A stretch of DNA of 64,000 bases from Sphingobacteriales bacterium (lineage in GTDB: Bacteria > Bacteroidota > Bacteroidia > Chitinophagales > Chitinophagaceae). This document shows positions 17,284 through 25,385 of this stretch, in pieces. Numbering within the stretch: position 1 is the first letter of the stretch; every line of letters starts with the position of its first letter. The DNA lies in assembly GCA_004144175.1 (NCBI GenBank), contig SEFT01000017.1:1-64000 (forward strand), read 5' to 3'. The translations under genes and the position numbers were made by a program. The notes under the pieces were generated by a model. It searched no databases. It was given only the letters and a program-made list of their open reading frames with translations, and had not been told where the DNA came from.

Positions 17284-17375
17284 CGACCACTTAACAAGTC
17301 TTTGTGTTTCAAGCCATTAACTGTTAATTATTGCTCGTACGCCCCAAAAAGGTGGTTTTTGTCCCCGATTAGTGT

Positions 17376-17383
17376 TACCTTTG
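17376..17383 (+). promoter_or_regulatory. -7 promoter box TACCTTTG for tatA
   Basis: Perfect TAnnTTTG, 32 bases ahead of the tatA ATG at 17416. Confidence 0.55.
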
Positions 17384-17415
17384 TTTAAACATCATCCAAT
17401 CGTAAAAATTATACT

Positions 17416-17637
17416 ATGTTTTTATTAGCGATTAATCCGCAATTGCTTATTTCAATGCCTAGTGGTGGAGAATGGATAACCATCCTGATAGTAGTAATAG
17501 TACTGTTCGGTGGAAAGAAAATACCTGAACTCGCCCGTGGTATTGGTAAAGGAATACGCGAATTCAATGACGCTAAAGAAGGCGTGAAGAGTGAGATAGA
17601 AACTGGTATGAGTAAAGAGAAAGAGAAAGCCAGCTAG
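17416..17637 (+). CDS. tatA: twin-arginine translocase subunit TatA/TatE
   Basis: A 73-residue TatA. One membrane helix (about residues 20-34, ITILIVVIVLF), the FGGKKIPELARGIGKGIREF hinge and amphipathic helix, then a charged tail. TatA multimers form the pore for folded proteins with twin-arginine signals. The N-terminal 18 residues before the helix are slightly longer than usual. No tatC is in the window; in Bacteroidota tatA is often separate from tatC. Confidence 0.93.
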   Translation: MFLLAINPQLLISMPSGGEWITILIVVIVLFGGKKIPELARGIGKGIREFNDAKEGVKSEIETGMSKEKEKAS

Positions 17638-17732
17638 TTCCTCTGCCCGGACTGTTACCGGACAAAAACAGATCTAGACAAGCTTCCCAATGGTAAAGGG
17701 TTGCATCGTTCACCGCTTAAACAACGATTAAC

Positions 17733-18995
17733 ATGCAAACACGAGTTCTTTTCATGGCAACAATTGCTATGCTGGCAGGTACTACACTTAGTGCACAAAA
17801 ACATACAAGCGTTACCATACCGGCTAAAAGCCGCCTGGTTGTTGAACATTCAGATACACTTATCGTATCTAAACCTGCTATATCGCCAAATCCTACTGCT
17901 GTACTTGCGTCTAATGCTCCGGCAACAGCGCCTGTACTTAAGCCAGTACCTACCCCGGCTCCCGTTGCTGCAAAACCAAGTACAATTACTCCGGCCACTG
18001 CAGCGGCTATATTATCGGGAAAGCCTGCCCCGGATGCTGCACCCGCTGTTCCTACAGCGGTTGCCACTACGGCGAGTAAGTTTAAAGCCGTACCTCTTGC
18101 CGGTACTTCTTATTATGGTGAGATGAATGATTTCGTAACCGATTTCGTTCGTAAATACTTCCAGAGCCACAACAGAACGCTGAATGTGGTACAAGGCAAA
18201 GGCAACACGATCTTTTCGCTGATAGATAACATCCTGGAGAAACATGATATTCCTAAGGAACTGAAGTACCTCGCAGTTATCGAGTCAGCACTTAATAACA
18301 ATGCAGTATCGCGCGTTGGCGCAGTTGGCCCATGGCAGTTCATGGCCTCAACCGGTCGCCTCATGGGTCTTACGATCAATGGCAAACGCGACGAGCGTAA
18401 AGACTTCCATAAGTCGACCACTGCTGCCGCTAAATATCTTACATACCTGTATGGTGAATTGAATGACTGGCTGCTGGTAGTAGCTGCTTATAACAGTGGC
18501 CCTACTCCGGTACAACGTGCGATAGCTAAAACAGGCAGCCGAAACTTTTGGGACATTAAGCCATACTTGCCCCGCGAAACACAAGGCCACGTACTGGCTT
18601 TCATTGCAACAGCTACCATATTCGAAAACCTGAGCAAATTCATTAGCACAGGTAGCATACCTACAGACTTCAACTTTAAGACAGGAGCTGCAGCTGCTCC
18701 CGCCACCGGCGCGGTGAAGAAGGCAGTTTCGCCTTTTACGCCCGAAGAACTGAAGAACATGGCAATGGTACGTATATCTGAGCCTTTAAGTATAGACCTG
18801 ATGGTGCAGGAGCTGGGCATTGACAAGCGTTTGCTGAACAAATGGAACCCGGATTATGAGCTTTTCGTGTACAATACATGCCCGCAAGAGTTCTATAGCC
18901 TGCGCATACCTAAGGATAAACTGGATACGTTCGTAGATAAGAAAGAGACGCTTACAAAGCGCTCAAGACAGATATTTGCGAACCTGACCATGTAA
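17733..18995 (+). CDS. lytic transglycosylase (MltD-like SLT domain)
   Basis: A 420-residue exported murein hydrolase. Signal peptide (about 1-21, ending LSAQ), a long Ala/Pro/Thr-rich low-complexity linker (about 45-115), then an SLT goose-lysozyme-like domain (about 140-300). The catalytic glutamate is in KYLAVIESALNN near residue 183; GAVGPWQFM near 198 and AAYNSGP near 250 are the other two SLT motifs. These enzymes cleave the MurNAc-GlcNAc bond to give 1,6-anhydro ends. The C-terminal 90 residues are in the place of the LysM region of MltD but are poorly conserved. It precedes rpsT, which has its own promoter. Confidence 0.9.
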   Translation: MQTRVLFMATIAMLAGTTLSAQKHTSVTIPAKSRLVVEHSDTLIVSKPAISPNPTAVLASNAPATAPVLKPVPTPAPVAAKPSTITPATAAAILSGKPAPDAAPAVPTAVATTASKFKAVPLAGTSYYGEMNDFVTDFVRKYFQSHNRTLNVVQGKGNTIFSLIDNILEKHDIPKELKYLAVIESALNNNAVSRVGAVGPWQFMASTGRLMGLTINGKRDERKDFHKSTTAAAKYLTYLYGELNDWLLVVAAYNSGPTPVQRAIAKTGSRNFWDIKPYLPRETQGHVLAFIATATIFENLSKFISTGSIPTDFNFKTGAAAAPATGAVKKAVSPFTPEELKNMAMVRISEPLSIDLMVQELGIDKRLLNKWNPDYELFVYNTCPQEFYSLRIPKDKLDTFVDKKETLTKRSRQIFANLTM

Positions 18996-19012
18996 AAACA
19001 TTGAAAATTATT

Positions 19013-19042
19013 TTTGAGATAAAGAAATTTATTTTACCTTTG
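19013..19042 (+). promoter_or_regulatory. rpsT promoter with -33 and -7 elements
   Basis: TTTG at 19013-19016 (the -33 element), an 18-base spacer and TACCTTTG at 19035-19042 (the -7 element) match the Bacteroidota housekeeping promoter. It lies 23 bases ahead of the rpsT ATG and is the best-formed promoter in the window. Confidence 0.75.
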
Positions 19043-19065
19043 CAGCCTTAAATACAAAAAATTAG

Positions 19066-19320
19066 ATGGCAAACCATAAAGCTACCAAAAAGGATATACG
19101 TCAAAGTGAGAAACGTCGCGATCGTAACCGTTACTACGGTAAAACGACTCGTAATGCTATGCGTAAATTGTTAGCTATTACCGATAAGACTACAGCAGCT
19201 GAAGAACTGCCTAAAGTGATATCTATGATCGATAAACTGGCTAAACGTAATGTTATTCATAAGAATAAAGCCAGCAACCTGAAATCAGGTATCGTGAAGA
19301 AGATCAATGCCATTGCATAA
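19066..19320 (+). CDS. rpsT: 30S ribosomal protein S20
   Basis: An 84-residue, strongly basic three-helix protein: [21 protein letters not shown] at the start, a central helix and the [17 protein letters not shown] signature at the end. S20 binds 16S rRNA early in small-subunit assembly. It is a single-gene unit with its own promoter (19013-19042) and a strong terminator (19350-19382). Confidence 0.97.
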   Translation: MANHKATKKDIRQSEKRRDRNRYYGKTTRNAMRKLLAITDKTTAAEELPKVISMIDKLAKRNVIHKNKASNLKSGIVKKINAIA

Positions 19321-19349
19321 TTACAACTGACTAAGTCATTTATATTTTG

Positions 19350-19382
19350 GCCCGGTAGGTAACTACCGGGCTTTTTATTTTT
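19350..19382 (+). terminator. rpsT terminator
   Basis: GCCCGGTAG and CTACCGGGC pair around a GTAA tetraloop and are followed by TTTTTATTTTT. Confidence 0.92.
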
Positions 19383-19456
19383 CCTCCAATCTTCTACCTA
19401 TCAGGCTCTGCTGGAACAATTTATTTATTGGTGTTATTGATAATTGGCCATCCAGC

Positions 19457-20983
19457 ATGATAGAGCAAATAGAAATAGGATCACTGCACATTGAAGACTA
19501 CCAACAACTAAACGAGGCCATGAAGGCGGCCTACCCTAATACCACCGATAACTATTGGCCGACATCAGCTATTCAGAACCTCATCGATAAGTTTCCCGAA
19601 GGGCAGATCGTGATAAAGGTGGATGGTGTAGTAGTGGGCACTGCCCTATCTATCATTGTCGACTACAAGAAGTTTGGCGATAACCATACGTACAAACAAA
19701 TAACCGGTAACTATACTTTTAATACGCATAACCCTAAGGGAGATACGCTGTACGGTGTCGAAGTATTTATACACCCTGACTACAGAGGACTGAGGCTCGG
19801 TCGCAGGCTGTATGATGCCCGTAAGGACCTATGCGAAAGCCTGAACCTGAAAGCGATCATATTCGGCGGCCGCTTACCCAACTACCACATATATGCTGAT
19901 AGTATGAGCTCGAAGGAGTACATACAAAAGGTAAAGAGCAAAGAGATATACGACCCGGTACTGACCTTCCAGCTATCGAACGACTTTCACGTAAAGAAGG
20001 TGCTGAAGAAGTACATGCCTGGCGATGAGGAAAGCAAAGACTATGCAGTGCTGCTGCAATGGTTTAATGTATATTATGTATCAGAACTGAAGCATATGTT
20101 CAATGTGAAGACCTTCGTAAGACTGGGGCTTATACAGTGGCAGATGCGTCCTTACGGTAGCATCAATGAGCTATTCAAACAGGCAGAATACTTTGTAGAT
20201 GCTGTATCAGCATACAAATCTGACTTTGCATTATTCCCCGAGTTATTTAATGGTCCGCTGCTAGCAACGTTCAATGATATGCCCGAAGCGGAAGCCATGC
20301 GCGAACTGGCCAAGTATACGCCGGAGATGAAAGATCGTTTCCGTGAAATGGCGATACGGTACAATGTAAATATCATTACCGGTAGCCTGCCTAGCATCGA
20401 GAATGGAGAGTTGAGAAACATTGGCTTCCTATGCCACCGCAACGGCACAGTTGACCAATACGATAAGATACACATAACACCCGATGAAGAAAAGCACTGG
20501 GGTATACGCGGCGGCAACAGGCTGCAGGTATTTGATACTGATGCAGGGCGCGTGGGTATATTGATATGCTACGATGTTGAGTTTCCCGAACTGCCGCGCC
20601 TGCTGGCTGAGCAAGGCATGCAGATACTGTTTGTACCCTTCCTGACCGATACGCAAAATGCCTATATGCGCGTACGCCTCTGCGCCCAGGCAAGGGCAAT
20701 AGAGAACGAATGTTTCGTGGCCATTACAGGTAGCGTAGGCAACCTGCCCGAGGTAGATAATATGGACATACAATATTCGCAGGCAGCAGTATTCACCCCC
20801 AGCGATTTCGCATTTCCCGCCAACTGTGTGAAGAGCGAAGCGACTACCAATACGGAAATGATATTGATAGCCGAGGTGGACCTATCGCTGCTGCATGAGC
20901 TACATATGTATGGCAGTGTACGCAACCTTAAAGACAGGCGTACTGACTTCTACGAACTAAGCCTGAAGAACAAGAACGACTAG
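19457..20983 (+). CDS. GNAT acetyltransferase-carbon-nitrogen hydrolase fusion
   Basis: A 508-residue two-domain protein. Residues 1-190 are a GNAT domain (GVEVFIHPDYRGLRLGRRLYDARKD, with the R-x-x-G-x-G/R pyrophosphate loop near 117). Residues 220-500 are a nitrilase-superfamily hydrolase with the complete Glu-Lys-Cys triad: LFPELF near 261, YDKIHITPDE near 335 and ICYDVEFPE near 371. The same fusion occurs in Bacillus YhcX and many Bacteroidota; the nitrilase part may act on a small amide and the GNAT part on the resulting amine, but the substrate is unknown. It has no signal peptide. Confidence 0.9.
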   Translation: MIEQIEIGSLHIEDYQQLNEAMKAAYPNTTDNYWPTSAIQNLIDKFPEGQIVIKVDGVVVGTALSIIVDYKKFGDNHTYKQITGNYTFNTHNPKGDTLYGVEVFIHPDYRGLRLGRRLYDARKDLCESLNLKAIIFGGRLPNYHIYADSMSSKEYIQKVKSKEIYDPVLTFQLSNDFHVKKVLKKYMPGDEESKDYAVLLQWFNVYYVSELKHMFNVKTFVRLGLIQWQMRPYGSINELFKQAEYFVDAVSAYKSDFALFPELFNGPLLATFNDMPEAEAMRELAKYTPEMKDRFREMAIRYNVNIITGSLPSIENGELRNIGFLCHRNGTVDQYDKIHITPDEEKHWGIRGGNRLQVFDTDAGRVGILICYDVEFPELPRLLAEQGMQILFVPFLTDTQNAYMRVRLCAQARAIENECFVAITGSVGNLPEVDNMDIQYSQAAVFTPSDFAFPANCVKSEATTNTEMILIAEVDLSLLHELHMYGSVRNLKDRRTDFYELSLKNKND

Positions 20984-21029
20984 ACTTTAAAAACGATTCG
21001 AAAAACTTTTTTCAACTGCTGTTTGGAAA

Positions 21030-21069
21030 TACGAAAACATTCGTACATTAGCATACGAAAAGATTCGTA
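21030..21069. promoter_or_regulatory. twin BlaI-type operators in front of blaI
   Basis: Two near-identical 16-bp palindromes, TACGAAAACATTCGTA (21030-21045) and TACGAAAAGATTCGTA (21054-21069), with centres 24 bases apart. The second ends one base before the blaI ATG. Twin dyads of this size at a BlaI/MecI-type gene are the expected autorepression sites. Confidence 0.8.
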
Positions 21070-21070
21070 G

Positions 21071-21472
21071 ATGACGTTTAATAAGCAGATAAAGCCAACC
21101 GAAAGTGAACTGGAAATCCTGAATATACTTTGGGACATACAGCGCGGCACCGTTCGCGAGGTACACGATATACTGGAGCGCAGCAAAGATGCCGGATATA
21201 CTACAACGCTGAAGTTGATGCAAATCATGCACGACAAAGGATTGCTGAAACGAGACAGCAGCGCCAAGAGCCATGTATACGAAGCGGCCATATCAAAAGA
21301 GCAAACCCAGGGACAGATCGTACAGCGGATGATAGATACGGTGTTTAATGGCTCGGCCATGCAGATGGTAATGCAAGCGCTGGGCAACCATGCGACGGGC
21401 AAGGAGGAACTTGACCAGATAAAAGCATACCTGGAGGAAATGGAGCGGAAGGAAAAGAAGAACAATAAATAA
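21071..21472 (+). CDS. BlaI/MecI/CopY-family repressor
   Basis: A 133-residue winged-helix repressor. The DNA-binding domain is at residues 5-80 (PTESELEILNILWDIQRGTVREVHD is the first half, split by the family's conserved tryptophan; TTTLKLMQIMHDKGLL is the recognition/wing region). The C-terminal 50 residues form the dimer helix cut by the sensor protease in the Bla/Mec systems. It is followed 34 bases later by an M56 peptidase gene, the usual partner. Twin palindromes directly in front of its start codon indicate autoregulation. Confidence 0.93.
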   Translation: MTFNKQIKPTESELEILNILWDIQRGTVREVHDILERSKDAGYTTTLKLMQIMHDKGLLKRDSSAKSHVYEAAISKEQTQGQIVQRMIDTVFNGSAMQMVMQALGNHATGKEELDQIKAYLEEMERKEKKNNK

Positions 21473-21506
21473 CCATATCTCCTTATTTCTTAAAAACAAC
21501 TCTACT

Positions 21507-23519
21507 ATGAATAGCTGGACACCCGAAACAACGGCGCTGATACACTCGCTCGGCTGGGCACTATGCCACTCGCTCTGGCAAAGCCTGCTGATATTCATCG
21601 TGCTCAAAACAGTACTGAAATTCATCCCTTCCGGGCAATCGAATGTGCGTTACAACACCGCACTTGCAGGACTGCTGGGTATTACCGTATGGTTTGCAGA
21701 TACGTGGATACAATACTGGCAAAAGCTAAAAGGCATCGCAGTACTGGTGACGGAGAATACTGCCAATGCTCAGTTACCAATAAGAAGCCATGTTATCACT
21801 GTTGCGACACCACAGGCAAATATTCGGTACGACGCGCTGACAACATTCATCTACGGGCTGGATCGCTGGTTACCTGTATTAGTAGGTATCTATGCCTGCG
21901 GGTTGTTGTTTCTGCTGCTTCGCCTTTGCCTCGGCCTTGTGCAGACGAATAGCCTGCGGTACCAAAGTGTGACTGACGCGGGCACAGAAGCAAATGCTAA
22001 ACTACACAGGCTGCAAGAACAACTGGGCATATCAAAGAAAGTACGCCTGCTTTACTCAGCTAAAGTAGATGTACCTATGATGCTGGGAACTTTAAAACCT
22101 ATTATCCTTTTTCCATTAGCTATGGCAAGCAGGCTCAGTACAGAGCAACTGGAGGCCATCCTGCTGCACGAACTGGCGCATATAAAAAGGCACGACTATC
22201 TGATCAACATGATACAGACGATCATTGAAACTATATTATTCTTTAACCCTTTTGTATGGCTGACATCTAAGATTATACGAAATGAGCGGGAGCATTGTTG
22301 TGATGATATGGTGCTAAAACATACCTATCCCCTCGCCTATGCTAAAGCACTGGCTACGCTCGAAACAAGCCGCTTCACAGCCGGCAACCTGTCAATGGGT
22401 GCTGCCGGTACTTCCAAGAATCATTTACTAACCCGCATAAAACGTATTATGGAACTGAAACCAAACCAAAGAACCGACAACAGGATAATAGCCATTACAC
22501 TTACAGCCGGTGTATTGCTGGTATCGCTCATCTGCTTCTCCCCTTCTTTTGCACAGGATAAAAAGGAGAAGAAGAAAGTAACAGAGAAAAAGCCTACAAG
22601 AATATGGGTAAATGACGAAGATGGGGTGACGATAACAGACAACGGCAAAACATACAAATCGCTGGAAGAGCTACCGCAGGAAGCAAGGAAGCGACTGTAT
22701 GAGGACGACAAGAAAAACAACACAGTGATATATTACGGTAAGGATGGGAAAAAGCTGGTAATGAAAGCTGATTCGTTTGCTATCGTTAGCGCACCTAAAG
22801 AAGTGGAAGAATTTGCAGGTGATGATAAAAAATCAGGGCTTGTTATAGATGATATTTCAGGGCTGGCGAATAGCAAAGAGCTGCAAGAACAAATGGATAA
22901 GGCATTCCTGGATATCGACTGGAATGAGCTAGGCGGTGAAATAGACAAGGCTATGAAGGATATTGACTGGAAACAGATAGATGAGGATGTAAAAGCAGGA
23001 CTCAAACAAGCCGATGCCGCAATAAAAGAGATAGACTGGAAAGAAATAGAAAAACAAATAGAAGCCGCAGGTAAAAAACTGGACAGCATAGACCATAAAA
23101 AGATACGCGTGGAACTGGAAAAGGCGCGTGCCGAAACAAAGCGTGCGATGATAGAATCCAGAAAAGCTATGGCTGACTCACGCAGGGCTATAGTCGAGTC
23201 GCGGAAAGCATTAGCGGAGTCCCGGCGAGCCATACAGCAATCTCGCATGGAACAACGAAAGGCAGAAATGGAGTTAAGGAAGGTAAGAGATTTGGAACGT
23301 TATAGGAGCCCGGTAGACAGCGCACATATCATGCTTGAAAAGATGAAGGAAGATGGTATCCTAGATACAGCATATGGCTATGAAATGAAAATGGACGATA
23401 AAGAACTTGTAATTGATAATAAAAAGGCGCCTGACAATATTCACAAAAAGTATCTTCCCTATCTAAAAGGGAAGGGACCAATTAGTTCACGGCTAGAGAC
23501 CTCTAAGTCAAAAAAATAG
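21507..23519 (+). CDS. M56 family (BlaR1-like) membrane metallopeptidase with C-terminal coiled coil
   Basis: A 670-residue membrane protease. Several N-terminal helices (about 12-30, 35-60, 110-145), then the zinc site HELAHIKRH near residue 221 and NEREHCCDD near 262, and a last helix near 330. In Bla/Mec systems such a protein senses an outside signal and cuts the repressor. The region after the last helix (about 345-670) is not a penicillin-binding sensor. It holds a charged coil with DIDW-type segments repeated three times and then about five copies of an S-R-K/R-A-hydrophobic heptad, and a lysine-rich end. It is therefore a sensor of an unknown signal. Cotranscription with the repressor is clear. 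Confidence 0.9.
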   Translation: MNSWTPETTALIHSLGWALCHSLWQSLLIFIVLKTVLKFIPSGQSNVRYNTALAGLLGITVWFADTWIQYWQKLKGIAVLVTENTANAQLPIRSHVITVATPQANIRYDALTTFIYGLDRWLPVLVGIYACGLLFLLLRLCLGLVQTNSLRYQSVTDAGTEANAKLHRLQEQLGISKKVRLLYSAKVDVPMMLGTLKPIILFPLAMASRLSTEQLEAILLHELAHIKRHDYLINMIQTIIETILFFNPFVWLTSKIIRNEREHCCDDMVLKHTYPLAYAKALATLETSRFTAGNLSMGAAGTSKNHLLTRIKRIMELKPNQRTDNRIIAITLTAGVLLVSLICFSPSFAQDKKEKKKVTEKKPTRIWVNDEDGVTITDNGKTYKSLEELPQEARKRLYEDDKKNNTVIYYGKDGKKLVMKADSFAIVSAPKEVEEFAGDDKKSGLVIDDISGLANSKELQEQMDKAFLDIDWNELGGEIDKAMKDIDWKQIDEDVKAGLKQADAAIKEIDWKEIEKQIEAAGKKLDSIDHKKIRVELEKARAETKRAMIESRKAMADSRRAIVESRKALAESRRAIQQSRMEQRKAEMELRKVRDLERYRSPVDSAHIMLEKMKEDGILDTAYGYEMKMDDKELVIDNKKAPDNIHKKYLPYLKGKGPISSRLETSKSKK

Positions 23520-23548
23520 AAAAGCGCCTCACGGCGCTTTTCTATTTT
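23517..23548. terminator. bidirectional rho-independent terminator
   Basis: TAGAAAAGCGCC and GGCGCTTTTCTA pair around a TCAC loop between the convergent M56 and macro-domain genes. It overlaps the last codons of both. Confidence 0.88.
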
Positions 23549-24066
23549 GAAATTAGTTCCTGATATATTTTATAGTTCTCATCATCAAAACAGACGAATG
23601 AAACCTTTTCTATCTGGCTGTGACTGTCTAAGAAATGCCGCGTTGTGGTGAGCGCTATTTCCGCAGCTCGTTGTTTCGGGAAGTGATAGATACCAGTGCT
23701 GATGTTTGGGAAAGCAATTGTCTTTACGCCATGTACTACGGCCAGCTTCAGGCTATTAGCGTAGGCATTCGAAAGTAGCAATTCTTCGTTCTTGCTACCG
23801 CCATTCCATACTGGGCCCACAGTGTGTATCACATACCTGGAAGGTAAGTTGCCACCGGTGGTAATTACAGCCTCGCCAGTTTCGCAACCGCCTTGCTTGT
23901 CCCTTATTTTCATGCATTCCTCAAGAATAGCCTTGCCGCCTGCGCGATGTATAGCGCCGTCTACTCCGCCACCGCCTAGTAGCGAGGTATTGGCAGCGTT
24001 TACAATGGCATCTGTCTGCATCTTCGTAATATCGCCTTGCAGCAGTTCTATTCTCTGGTTCGTCAT
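23542..24066 (-). CDS. macro-domain protein (O-acetyl-ADP-ribose deacetylase-like)
   Basis: A 174-residue single macro domain of the YmdB/MacroD type. It shows the ADP-ribose pocket motifs: [16 protein letters not shown] near residue 10-25, [16 protein letters not shown] near 29, and [10 protein letters not shown] plus [10 protein letters not shown] further on. Such enzymes remove ADP-ribose from acidic residues or deacetylate O-acetyl-ADP-ribose. The stop overlaps the shared terminator. The start overlaps the end of exonuclease III by four bases (ATGA type), so the two are translationally coupled, linking ADP-ribose turnover with DNA base-damage repair in one transcript. Confidence 0.93.
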   Translation of the reverse strand: MTNQRIELLQGDITKMQTDAIVNAANTSLLGGGGVDGAIHRAGGKAILEECMKIRDKQGGCETGEAVITTGGNLPSRYVIHTVGPVWNGGSKNEELLLSNAYANSLKLAVVHGVKTIAFPNISTGIYHFPKQRAAEIALTTTRHFLDSHSQIEKVSFVCFDDENYKIYQELISK

Positions 24067-24836
24067 CCCTGTAAGTTTAGCTCAAGATACGCCGGGCAAT
24101 GGTCCGAATGTTTCACATCGGGCAATATATATGCATCTTTTATTCCGGCTCTCAACGGCTCGGTCACGCTGATGTAGTCGATACGCCATCCTTTGTTCTC
24201 CAGCCTTACCGACGGAAAACGTGCACTCCACCATGTGTACTGATGCGGATGCGGATTGATGGTACGAAATGCGTCGACAAAACCCGACTCATAGAACTTA
24301 TCCATCCAGGCACGCTCTTCGGGCAGGAAGCCACTGCTTTTTTTATTGCTTACAGGGTTATGTATGTCTATCGCTTTGTGTGCAATGTTATAATCCCCGC
24401 AAAGGATCAGCTTCGGACGGAGTTTTTTCAGCTCATTCAGGTACTCGAAAAATTCGTCGAGCCACTGGTACTTATACGTTTGGCGCTCGTCGCCGCTGGT
24501 ACCGCTCGGGAAGTACGCATTTATTACTGTCACATCACCAAAGTCGGCCCGCAGTACACGGCCTTCCGCATCACTCTGCATAATGCCGTTACCATAGAAT
24601 AGCTCATCCGGCTTAAGCTTGGTAAAGATAGCTACACCGCTATAACCCTTTTTCTGCGCACAAAACCAGTAAGTAGAATATCCCAAGGCTTCAATAGGTG
24701 CCAGGTCTATATCTGCCTGCATGGCCTTTACTTCCTGCAGACAGATGATGTCGGCGGGGTTGGCTTGCAGCCAATCTATAAAACCTTTCTTTATAGCGGC
24801 GCGCAGTCCATTTACGTTGTATGTGATGATCCTCAT
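24063..24836 (-). CDS. xth: exodeoxyribonuclease III
   Basis: A 257-residue AP endonuclease/3'-5' exonuclease of the ExoIII (EEP) family. Motifs run in order: YNVNGLRAA at the start, CLQEVKA near 32 (metal-binding Glu), GDYNIAH near 148 (Asp and Asn), RIDYI near 218 and the catalytic SDHCPAYL near 245. It nicks DNA 5' of abasic sites and trims damaged 3' ends. Length matches ExoA/Xth of Bacteroidota. It is followed, with a four-base overlap, by the macro-domain gene. Confidence 0.95.
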   Translation of the reverse strand: MRIITYNVNGLRAAIKKGFIDWLQANPADIICLQEVKAMQADIDLAPIEALGYSTYWFCAQKKGYSGVAIFTKLKPDELFYGNGIMQSDAEGRVLRADFGDVTVINAYFPSGTSGDERQTYKYQWLDEFFEYLNELKKLRPKLILCGDYNIAHKAIDIHNPVSNKKSSGFLPEERAWMDKFYESGFVDAFRTINPHPHQYTWWSARFPSVRLENKGWRIDYISVTEPLRAGIKDAYILPDVKHSDHCPAYLELNLQG

Positions 24837-24842
24837 GCTTAA

Positions 24843-25301
24843 TTATAGCTGTGCTTCTATTTGTTTTTGTAACCCTTTGGCCCAATTCACGAGGATGATA
24901 GCATCTTCCTTGGAGAGTTTTGCTTCTTTGTGCATAGCGGTATAGTTGCCCAGTGGCATTTCACCTGCTTCTACCTGCTCGGCTACTTCTTCCAGCTTAT
25001 GCGCCTGTTTCTTTTTCTCATAAGTACCGAACTCTGAAAAATTCAGTTCTGCCTTACCTTCATTTATATGGTTTTGCAGCCAAAAGCCCAGTGGCTGGAT
25101 GTTAGCATAACCGGGATAATCGGTATAGTTGCTGTGGCAATCATTGCACGAGCGCTGTAGTATCTGGTTTACATCGTCGGGCAGCGTATATACTGCTGTT
25201 ATATCGTTAGGGCTGGCAGCCTTCGATTGGTTGCGTGCCGGGCGAATGAATTGTATCATAACTAATACAACGAGTAATCCTATTAATATCTTCTTGACCA
25301 T
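24843..25301 (-). CDS. heme-binding domain protein (cytochrome c-like)
   Basis: A 152-residue protein with an N-terminal membrane anchor/signal (about 4-20) and a Haem_bd (PF14376-type) domain. The heme attachment motif CNDCH lies near residue 54, followed by SNYTDYPGYANIQPLG and the distal MPLGNYTAMH segment near 117 with the likely Met ligand. These are small periplasmic cytochromes. The frame extends to an ATG at 25343, but that codon is in the loop of the upstream gene's terminator, so the ATG at 25301 is chosen. It lies six bases upstream of xth and may be cotranscribed with it. Confidence 0.87.
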   Translation of the reverse strand: MVKKILIGLLVVLVMIQFIRPARNQSKAASPNDITAVYTLPDDVNQILQRSCNDCHSNYTDYPGYANIQPLGFWLQNHINEGKAELNFSEFGTYEKKKQAHKLEEVAEQVEAGEMPLGNYTAMHKEAKLSKEDAIILVNWAKGLQKQIEAQL

Positions 25302-25329
25302 ATCTTCTGTTTGGGGTTGCAAAATAAAC

Positions 25330-25360
25330 AAACGCTGCAACATTGGGTGTTGCAGCGTTT
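25330..25360 (-). terminator. terminator of the S9 peptidase gene
   Basis: A perfect 12-base stem (AAACGCTGCAAC with GTTGCAGCGTTT) around a seven-base loop, 25 bases beyond the peptidase stop codon. On the minus strand the stem is followed by TTTATTTTG. Confidence 0.8.
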
Positions 25361-25385
25361 ATTGCTATCTGTTATGTATTGATTA

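Noticed and set aside
17701-18126. Leu/Arg-rich + strand frame over the start of the lytic transglycosylase
   Set aside because: Composition is that of an out-of-frame reading of the Ala/Pro-rich linker.
25302-25343. N-terminal extension of the heme-binding protein starting at the ATG at 25343
   Set aside because: The codon lies in the loop of a perfect 12-base terminator stem belonging to the upstream peptidase gene; the ATG at 25301 gives a proper anchor.
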